DNA from: Porphyridium purpureum
Taxonomy: Eukaryota > Rhodophyta > Bangiophyceae > Porphyridiales > Porphyridiaceae
Direction: 5' to 3'
Assembly: GCA_008690995.1 (NCBI GenBank)
Contig: VRMN01000002.1
Location: forward strand, 1,178,001 to 1,242,000
DNA: 64,000 nucleotides
Numbering within the stretch: position 1 is the first letter of the stretch; each line of letters opens with the position of its first letter. The position numbers were made by a program, and so were the translations under genes. Shown here piece by piece: positions 57,512 through 64,000 of this stretch. The notes beneath the pieces are model-generated. The model did not search any database. It was not told where the DNA came from and was given only the letters and a program-made list of their open reading frames with translations.

Positions 57512-58543
57512 ATGGTGCTTTGTGGAGGGTGCGGTACGCCGCATGACGGCACGTATGGATGCGGTAAGTACTGCGGGATGGCGTGCAGTCGGCGCGTCGG
57601 CGGCCGCGCGCGCTGGATCGCGGCAGGGCGGCAGTACGCGGAGTGTTTTGACATGCTCGGGCCCAATGCAAAGCAGCGGCGGGGAGCACGCGGCGGCATT
57701 CCCAGGCGCCCGGATAATAAGGAGAACGAAACCTCTGGATCGGCACCGCAAAATGCTCAATCAGTGGGTACGGCGATTGTCAAGGCACGCCGCCAGCAGC
57801 GTGTCCCCGACCGGTACGTTCCGCAGAGCACAAATGCTTCTCACCGGCGAGAGTCGTCCGATGCGGATGCCGCTGCGTCACTGCTTATGATCACTAAACA
57901 TGCGCGGGGCTCTGCAAGCCCGAGTGACTCGAGCACGGGTTCTGCGCCGCGGTCCCGGAAGGTTTGTCATGGAGATGATTATTCCGTGTACAGGCACTCG
58001 TTTCCACATGCTACTGCAATGGGGCCCACCTATGATGCCACGGATCCCCATATTTATTCACGTGGCGATCAGGACAGCGCACGGGAAACACCGTCGCTGC
58101 ATGAAGCCAGCGACCAAAGCAATGAGTTTATTGGCGTTCAAAAGTCTGGTCTCGGAAAGACACGCTTCGACCCTCGGGTAGGAGGGTCTGCTTTTGCAAG
58201 AGCAAATGCTGGTATATCTAATGCCAATCGCCGCTCAGCTCCGCGGCAGATTTCCGCTGTGTCGACACCTACAGGTTTCCGCGACGAAAACGTTGCTCGC
58301 GACGCCCACGTCATCGCTCGAGCCGGAGCAGTGGACGAGGTTGACCCCTTGCTCGTTCAGACTGGCGGTTTATGTGGGGAGCGACTTTACATCTTCTTGG
58401 ATGACGTGCGCATGTGGTTGAGTGGAATTGCGCTGCGATGGGACGCTGTGACTGATCGTCACGAGATCTTATTCGATACGAACCTGCTCATGTGGATCAG
58501 TCTGCGCGAAGTGCCCGTTCGCTTCGCCCCGCTAACCATTTGA
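57512..58543 (+). CDS. Putative zinc-binding and Tudor-like domain protein
   Basis: A 343-residue protein of unknown function. The first 35 residues hold CGGCGTPHDGTYGCGKYCGMAC, a Cys/His cluster like short zinc motifs of the CGxCxxxHDGxYGxGxxC type. A long Ser/Arg-rich disordered part follows. The last 60 residues (MWLSGIALRWDAVTDRHEIL, FDTNLLMWISLREVPVRF) resemble a Tudor/Agenet-type barrel that binds methylated residues. The start is the first ATG (MVLCGGCG); the codon above is not ATG. It probably acts in the nucleus, perhaps on chromatin. The pairing is a guess from pattern only. Confidence 0.6.
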   Translation: MVLCGGCGTPHDGTYGCGKYCGMACSRRVGGRARWIAAGRQYAECFDMLGPNAKQRRGARGGIPRRPDNKENETSGSAPQNAQSVGTAIVKARRQQRVPDRYVPQSTNASHRRESSDADAAASLLMITKHARGSASPSDSSTGSAPRSRKVCHGDDYSVYRHSFPHATAMGPTYDATDPHIYSRGDQDSARETPSLHEASDQSNEFIGVQKSGLGKTRFDPRVGGSAFARANAGISNANRRSAPRQISAVSTPTGFRDENVARDAHVIARAGAVDEVDPLLVQTGGLCGERLYIFLDDVRMWLSGIALRWDAVTDRHEILFDTNLLMWISLREVPVRFAPLTI

Positions 58544-58860
58544 TGTCCCTTGGGTACGCTTTGACAAGGAGCATTTCGCTTGCAAGCCAAGTTTGGATAC
58601 GCTCGGATGCCAGTGAAACCGTCGCTTTTGACTCCCCTTTCTGCATGCGCATCGCTTTTGGTCGTGCACAGTTTGCACGCGTCGATAGACTGGACTTCTT
58701 CCGGGGTTTGACCGCCAGTGAGTTGGGCGCCCCGTGTTTATATTGCGTTTTCCTTTGCGCTCTCCGTATCTAGTCAGTGTCGTATCTTTATTCGGTCCTG
58801 CATCGATTAGTCCCGAGATTTAACGGGTTCGACGAGTGCTGTCGATACGTAGTGGTCTTG
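58544..58860. other. Convergent 3' region
   Basis: The 317 bases between the zinc/Tudor-like and hemerythrin-like stops hold no gene or motif that I can support. Confidence 0.3.
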
Positions 58861-60102
58861 TCAGTAATTACTTTGTTGCCGGCTTTGAGCTCGTCTTATT
58901 TGGGACTTGGCTTGCTGTGCCCTCGCTTTTTCCACCTCAGCGAGCCGCCGCTTGAAGTAGTCCACATCGTCTGTCATTCGGCCCCAGTATTTCTTTTCCC
59001 ACACAGGGTACCGTGACGCATTGATTGCATTCAGGTTATCGTATTTCCACGAAGCCACGGCCTGTTGTCCCAGTTGCGCCTGCTTCTGGACATGCGCTTG
59101 GCGCGATTTGCTCCCGGCAATCCAATGTGAAAGCATCACGACATACAGCCCGTTCTCGCCTGGTGCCTTTGAAAAAATAGTCGTGAGCTCCTTCTCCAGC
59201 TCCTTCTTGTCCTTGGAAGTGAGCCGCGGGTTCAGCAGCGGAGGAATCACTTGCTCTTCGAGCAAAAAGTAGTGCATGCAAAGCTCCGTGAAGGTGTTGA
59301 GCTTGCTCTTGAATGCGGACGAAATCTCAACCCGAAACTCGGGCTGCATAACCTTTGCGCGCATACGAATGCAGGCATGCAACGCCTCAAGAATGTCAAA
59401 GACCAGGTCTTCGCGTGGCTTTGGCTGCAGCTCACTATTCCTTGGAATAATGATATGTCTAGACTCGACGGCCGGCCAAAGTACCTTCTTCTCAACGCTT
59501 TCAAAGTACGCCATCACAAAGCCGTGGAAAATTTCAAAGTGCAAGAAGAACCGCACGATCTCGTTGGTGTGCATGGCACCTCGCGCCGCTTCAAAGTAGC
59601 ACAACATGTTGTAGACGTCAAGCAGCTCTCTGCGGATGCCGTTGTGAGCCACAACAAACAGATCGAGCGCGCGGTTATTACCATACGGCGCCATATGAAT
59701 GGGTGGGTGACCCGTCCCGCTCAGGCTCGTCAATGAAACCGTTTCGGGCGACCCCACGGCTCTACTACCGGACGACAAACTGCGCGGCGCCGAGCTCATT
59801 CGCGGGCCCATCGAGGTCGCACCGAACGTGCCATGGCTGGGTCCCGAGTAAAGCCCATTCGACGCGGAGCTGTTTCCGGAGCTCTTTGGGCCCATCTCGC
59901 GTGCGCGCTGCAGCTCGACCTCTATGCTAGAGTTCCGCCGTGCCTGCGTCGAGGAGGACGGCGCGCGCTCCATCGCAACTCCGTTTGTCGGCGGCGGCCG
60001 GGACGACGACGCCGCAGAAGCCGATGGCGCGCGGTTCATCCCGCCTTGATGATTACTTGGCGTGGCGCGCGGGCGCGACGAGGACGACTCTGCTCGTTCC
60101 AT
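58861..60102 (-). CDS. Hemerythrin-like (HHE) domain protein
   Basis: A 413-residue protein. The first 145 residues are Ser/Ala/Pro-rich and disordered. Residues about 148-300 form a helical HHE bundle: VVAHNGIRRELLDVYNML (first His), FEIFHGFVMAYFESVEKKVLWPAVE (His and Glu ligands), and FTELCMHYFLLEEQVIPPLL (His, Glu-Glu). Such proteins bind a di-iron centre and sense oxygen, iron or oxidants. The C-terminal 110 residues are helical and end in a basic Gln-rich tail. Ligand count and metal are inferred from pattern. The start is the first ATG (MERAESSS). Confidence 0.75.
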   Translation of the reverse strand: MERAESSSSRPRATPSNHQGGMNRAPSASAASSSRPPPTNGVAMERAPSSSTQARRNSSIEVELQRAREMGPKSSGNSSASNGLYSGPSHGTFGATSMGPRMSSAPRSLSSGSRAVGSPETVSLTSLSGTGHPPIHMAPYGNNRALDLFVVAHNGIRRELLDVYNMLCYFEAARGAMHTNEIVRFFLHFEIFHGFVMAYFESVEKKVLWPAVESRHIIIPRNSELQPKPREDLVFDILEALHACIRMRAKVMQPEFRVEISSAFKSKLNTFTELCMHYFLLEEQVIPPLLNPRLTSKDKKELEKELTTIFSKAPGENGLYVVMLSHWIAGSKSRQAHVQKQAQLGQQAVASWKYDNLNAINASRYPVWEKKYWGRMTDDVDYFKRRLAEVEKARAQQAKSQIRRAQSRQQSNY

Positions 60103-60866
60103 GGTCGCCGTGCCTCGTCTTGCGACTCGTTTTGCGGCCCGTCAATGCTTCCTCACCAAGAACAGAACGACGCAAGCGAACGACGCGCGCGCAAAGGTCG
60201 AAGTCTGACGAATTCACAGCGTCGGGTCTCTCGCTCTCTCTTCCTGTGCGTTCGAGCGTGCGCGCCGTTTCGTCGCTTACCACTGCCTTACAAGTCGATC
60301 CGCGCGAAGTAAGAGCAAAGAAAGGAAACCAAAGCAAAGCAAGGCAAGGAAACAAACAAATGAACATGAAACGAATGGAAGCAGGTGACGACAGCGAGCT
60401 CACCACCACTACCACCACCACCACGACGTGAAAGTTTTACGCATGTCTTACCCCGCCGCCCTTTTTGCGCGTCACCCGAACGCGCCCAAAGCTGAACGAA
60501 AACGCGCACGAACCAGACGAACCCAAAAAACTCGCACTCGGCGCGCGGAACACGCGGTACAGTGCGCGAACCCTACACGCGCATGCACCCAAAAAAAACC
60601 CAGGAAAAGCGGCCTATTTATAGACCGCGGGCACTCTTGTGTGGCTCCGAAATCAAAGAATTAATTGCTTAAAATATGCGAGGGCAGAGCGTGTTTTGTC
60701 GTAAAGCGGGTGGTTTTGCGTGCGAAACACGGACTGGAAGGCAAATGGCGTGCGCTTTTCAGAGAAGAGGGGGAGGGGGTACGGTGAATCATACCTTGTG
60801 TACAGTTGGGGGTGTGAAAGATGCAAGGGAATAGAAGGGAAGCAGGAACAGAGGAGCAGAGAGGGG
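60103..60866. other. Intergenic region upstream of the HHE gene
   Basis: It holds an ACC/CCA repeat at 60401-60427, GTACAG at 60558-60563, an A-rich stretch near 60580, and TGTACAG at 60799-60805. It carries purine-rich runs on the plus strand. No gene is supported. Confidence 0.4.
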
Positions 60867-62033
60867 TCACTGGTCTGCGCGCTCAATGCAGCGCTCGAGC
60901 TCCGTGTCGGAGGCCGGCTGAATCAGAATGTCGTCAATCGTCCAGCACCGGAGACGGTCCTTCGTAAACGTAAAGGTGAGGCGGTAGCCGAAATCGTCGA
61001 CGCTGAAGAAGTACGTGCACAGCTCCGCAGACCGCCCGTCCTCGCTGACGCGCGGCTCCTCAGCAATCGCGTACTCGGCAATCGACCTCAGCAAGTGCCA
61101 GCGGCTGTTGTGCTGGAAAAAGGCTGCCAGCGATTCCGCGCTCAGATCCGGGTCCTTGTTCGCAAAGCTCATCAGGTGGAGCACCGTCTCGCACATCTGT
61201 GGTGACATGAAGTCCAGCAGCACTTGGCAGCCATGGTGGAGCGTCGGCGAGTCCATGCAGCGCAGCGCAGACATAACATACATGGCCACCTGCGAAGGAT
61301 CATGCGCGGACGAAGGCTTCATCTTCTCCTGACCGCGCGGCAGCGACGGCTTCGTCAGGTACTGCGGACCGTCAATAAACAAACGCGCGTCAAACTCTTC
61401 GAGCTTCTCATCCACGCAAAAGTCGCGGATTTTCCACTCGCCGGATTTCAGGTCCTTCGTGAGCGTCCAGTGGACAGCGCGCGCCACATCATCCGCCAGA
61501 AGCACCGACGTGATCGTGCACGGCATGAAGCCCAGCACAGACGCCGCTTCGTCCGTGCCCTCCAGAAATTCAAATTCGCGCACGTTGAGCAGAATGGAGC
61601 GGTATCCGTTTGCGCCGAGGTACTTGATGTACGTATCTACGTCAAGCTGGTCCCAGTATGGATTGTGCTCGACGATCTGTCCCATCTCCGCCATATACTC
61701 TGGCGACGCAAACTGGAACAGCGTCTTGACAGCCGACCGGTGCACTTCTTGGCCGAGTTCGCCCTCGCGCCGCTGAAACGCACCCAGCACAGACGTCACC
61801 ACCGCCTTGGGGCTCATCAACATCAGCTCCTGCGGCACCACCCAGCTTGACTCACCGGAACTCTCGTCCGCGGCCGTCATGCGCAGCACCGCTCGACGCG
61901 CCAACCCGCGCGTCCGTCCCGGGGCGCACGCCAGCAGCGCACCGCCCCATTCTCTGGCGCACACATGTCTCTTTTGCGTCACGACCTTGTCACCCACGAG
62001 ACGCCCAGCTGAGCACTGAAAAGCAACGTGCAT
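60867..62033 (-). CDS. Plastid-directed protein with two related helical/NTF2-like domains
   Basis: A 388-residue protein. The first 55 residues (MHVAFQCSAGRLVGDK ... RRAVLRM) are Arg/Ala-rich and acid-poor, a plausible plastid transit peptide. Two similar units follow. Residues about 75-210 read SPKAVVTSVLGAFQRREGE, FQFASPEYMAEMG, and a beta-rich end with HWTLTKDLKSGEWKIRDF. Residues about 240-385 read DPSQVAMYVMSALRCMDS, LLDFMSPQMCETVL, and YRLTFTFTKDRLRCWTID. Each resembles a DUF4864/NTF2-like unit, where a helical start packs on a curved sheet. No catalytic residues are obvious. The first ATG at 62033 is used, as upstream the frame has only GTG. Confidence 0.7.
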   Translation of the reverse strand: MHVAFQCSAGRLVGDKVVTQKRHVCAREWGGALLACAPGRTRGLARRAVLRMTAADESSGESSWVVPQELMLMSPKAVVTSVLGAFQRREGELGQEVHRSAVKTLFQFASPEYMAEMGQIVEHNPYWDQLDVDTYIKYLGANGYRSILLNVREFEFLEGTDEAASVLGFMPCTITSVLLADDVARAVHWTLTKDLKSGEWKIRDFCVDEKLEEFDARLFIDGPQYLTKPSLPRGQEKMKPSSAHDPSQVAMYVMSALRCMDSPTLHHGCQVLLDFMSPQMCETVLHLMSFANKDPDLSAESLAAFFQHNSRWHLLRSIAEYAIAEEPRVSEDGRSAELCTYFFSVDDFGYRLTFTFTKDRLRCWTIDDILIQPASDTELERCIERADQ

Positions 62034-63101
62034 GATGTTGCTATCTTGGCCTCTCCACTTTGCACGCACCACCGCCCTTGCGGCTCTTCCGGTCAGACCA
62101 AAAGCGAGCTGCCGAAAACCTCGGAATAAACAAACCGCCTGCTCTTTCTCAATCTTTCTCACCAGCCAATGTGTGCCTCGAGTCTCGGCATGTGCCTACC
62201 CTGACAAAGCACGTCAGCCGTGCGCGCGCGCGTTCTTATACCGCGGATGGCGTGAGGCGAATGTGGCGAGCCAACTGGATAAGCTTGCGGCCAGACGCGC
62301 CACCACGAGTGCGACAACACGAGCGTTAGGCAACGGCAGGGCATGCGAAGCCTGCTAAGAACCGGTCCTTTTTGCACTGCGGAATGTGGCTACAGATCCA
62401 CATTCGCATCCACCGCCCCTACACCCTCGCAGCCTCGATGCACGCGAACAAAACGGGAAAAACGCTCCAAATTGTGGTGGCGCTTCCAGGCCACCTTTTC
62501 CCCTGACTGCCGTCGCTACTCAAAAGACAGCGGTTTCATATGATATCGCCACGTGTCCAATCAAACAGTGCCAGTTTATGGGAACCTGGAAAGAGACCGG
62601 ACGAAGTACAGCTCGCGCGTCGCTCGGAGTGCTGGGGGTACAGTGGCTGGAATGCGGTTCGGTTCAAACATTGGCGGCCGTTATTGGAACCCTAACGGTT
62701 TACGGAGTATCGCAGGTTGCGCGAGGTGGTGGGGCAGCTGGTGTTGTTCGTGCCGCGCAAGTGCAGCCATGGCACGGTTGCGGCGCCGCGGGTGCGTCGT
62801 CGTTGTGCCAGACTGCTGCTGCCACGGTCACGATGGCAGCTGATGGTGGTGGTGGTCGTCGTCATCGTCGTGACAATGATGATATTTGCGTCGCGAAGGT
62901 AAGGCGCCAGTACGGCGGGCTGCACATGTTCTGTGATGCGATGGACTAGGAGAATCACATCGCGCGCGAAAGTATGGTCAGCGCTCATCGCTGGACAGAG
63001 CTCGGCCACCATCGTGCCCGGTGGGAAAAAGTTGGAAGAGCGCAAAGGCCGCGCTGGCCTCTTTCCTTGGCTGAGAAGAAAAACTGCGAACGGACGCAGA
63101 C
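62034..63101. other. Intergenic region with a possible small spliced membrane gene
   Basis: GTACAG at 62606-62611 and 62638-62643. A plus-strand frame reads MVVVVVVIVVTMMIFASR (from about 62843), then a GTAAGG donor at 62899 and an acceptor ending 62949 (51 bases, in frame). It resumes as RRITSRAKVWSALIAGQSS, ATIVPGGKKLEERKG and stops near 63111. The run of Val comes from a GGT/CGT-rich tract, so this may be chance. A GGT/CGT repeat lies at about 62843-62873. Confidence 0.25.
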
Positions 63102-63662
63102 ATGTCCCCTGAAGCGTCGCGCACGTGCTTGATTCCTGAGCTCCTGGTGGGTCAAAGGCTCCCAGAGGTGGGATTCGTTTTCGAAGTGACTCCAAGTGAC
63201 GCGTGGGAGCTGGTGTGGAATCACGTGTTCAAATGGGATTTCGTCGCTGGCAAGGTTGAAACAAATTGCAGGCGGCAGGCCATCGATTGTATCATACCAC
63301 TGGCCCCTGGAGTGAACTTGTGCGTCACTTCTGTCGGTACGGCGCACGCTGGAAGACTCATTGTACACTTTTATACTCGCTCGGGTGAGCCGAGCTCGTA
63401 CGCAAAGTGGAGAAGCGAGTTCGACTCGCCTGCGCCGTGCATGATCGGGGCAAGTGCGATGCCCTGCGATGCTCCGCTGCTCTCTCGGCAGACGACTGTG
63501 CAGCTTGAAAATGGCGTCCAGTGTTCCTTGCTATGCCTCAGAGTCTCGTATCTGACCTCAGGAACCTCAACCCGTTCAAATTGCGTGGTTGTGTTCTCGC
63601 AACCGCCATCAAGCGAGTGCGAAGAGCCGTGCACTCCTGAAAGGAATGAAGAGTTCGTGTGA
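63102..63662 (+). CDS. Hypothetical protein
   Basis: A 186-residue frame starting at ATG (MSPEASRT). It reads like a folded domain: FEVTPSDAWELVWNHVFKWDF, CIIPLAPGVNLCVTSVG, RLIVHFYTRSGEPSSYAKW, and VQCSLLCLRVSYL. The alternation of strands and the W-x2-V-x4-F spacing recall GRAM/START-type lipid domains, but I cannot name a family. It has an acidic C-terminal tail. The purine-rich AAGAAGAAAAACTGCG before the ATG fits the local leader style. Confidence 0.5.
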   Translation: MSPEASRTCLIPELLVGQRLPEVGFVFEVTPSDAWELVWNHVFKWDFVAGKVETNCRRQAIDCIIPLAPGVNLCVTSVGTAHAGRLIVHFYTRSGEPSSYAKWRSEFDSPAPCMIGASAMPCDAPLLSRQTTVQLENGVQCSLLCLRVSYLTSGTSTRSNCVVVFSQPPSSECEEPCTPERNEEFV

Positions 63663-64000
63663 TGACTTTGCGTCGTAGAAGTGCGGAAGCTGACCACGTC
63701 TGGACCTCCAATGGGATTTGCAGCCCGCAGCGAACGATCCTAAAGAAGATCACCAGGGGGTTCTAACCGGTTTACGACCGAGCGTATCCTACATGCCGTG
63801 ACAACAGTCCGCACGAAGTTTTAGATGGATTCAGATTGCGAGAATCGAAATCTAAGCAACAGCAATAAAAGTCCCAGCCGAGACATATGATCTCGGTGTC
63901 AAGCTGCATATTCCGCGAACCTCTGAGAATATCTGTTTCGCAAGCCCATCTCTACTCATGTCCTCGGTTGCATGATGACTGCCGCCGCTCGCATGTCGAG
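63663..64000. other. Right edge of the window, no gene
   Basis: No frame or RNA is supported. It contains AACCGGTT at 63765-63772, the same palindrome as at 52557, and an AATAAA at about 63864-63869. Confidence 0.3.

Noticed and set aside
62386-62949. A 187-residue plus-strand frame
   Set aside because: It is Gly/Arg-rich with no domain and no leader signal. Part of it would be an intron in the alternative model.
1-64000. tRNA, rRNA and CRISPR arrays
   Set aside because: No cloverleaf-like T-arm with matching stems, no rRNA sequence and no spaced direct repeats were recognised by eye. Short GTTCGA hits lie inside coding genes.

Overview
This window is nuclear DNA from a eukaryote with a compact, very intron-poor genome. 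About 34 protein-coding genes lie on both strands with short gaps. They are eukaryotic (pyruvate kinase, DRG2, KNL2, ubinuclein, RIOX1, TBC1D23, RRP1, phospholipid scramblase). Several products look plastid-directed: a lumenal DUF6816 protein with a Tat-like signal, a DUF1995/LPA3-like protein, and a thioredoxin with a long N-terminal extension. Roughly balanced GC, almost no introns and bacterial-type enzymes fit a unicellular red alga such as Porphyridium. That assignment is an inference from gene content and style, not a proven match.

Layout. 1-14 kb: KNL2 (partial), an MFS transporter, pyruvate kinase, DRG2, the DUF6816 protein, a 7TM-lipase fusion, and a MeaB/MMAA GTPase that has the only well-supported intron. 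14.3-19.0 kb: a Ty1/copia LTR retrotransposon that looks whole and young. It has LTRs with no difference seen by eye, 5-bp target duplications, a half-tRNA primer site, and a Myb/SANT-like module between integrase and reverse transcriptase. 19-30 kb: ubinuclein with a BRCT-like tail, bacterial-type asparagine synthetase AsnA, a thioredoxin, an uncharacterised Cys-motif protein, an odd reading frame interrupted only by TGA codons, and a DUF1995 protein. 30-46 kb: a fucosyltransferase-like type II membrane protein, a PHD protein, a 1347-residue Dug3-WD40-Dug2 fusion, an FMN reductase, a YbaY-like protein, a RING E3, RIOX1, a phosphotransferase, methylcrotonyl-CoA carboxylase beta and a rhodanese-methyltransferase. 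46-64 kb: a small membrane protein, TBC1D23, a HisC/CobD-like aminotransferase, mitochondrial bS18, scramblase, RRP1, a zinc/Tudor-like protein, a hemerythrin-like protein, a plastid-directed repeat protein and a hypothetical protein.

Genes are not in operons, but several are head-to-head pairs sharing short promoters: Dug fusion/FMN reductase, fucosyltransferase/PHD, scramblase/RRP1, RIOX1/kinase. Two features recur. Purine-rich or (GA)n tracts often lie on the sense strand just before start codons. A CTGTAC/GTACAG motif appears in many intergenic regions, often in pairs. Functional threads are chromatin (KNL2, UBN, PHD, RIOX1), mitochondrial acyl-CoA metabolism (MMAA, MCCB), glutathione breakdown (Dug fusion) and plastid proteins.

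All calls come from reading the sequence. No database search or expression data were used, so family assignments rest on recalled motifs, and start codons were chosen as the first plausible ATG.
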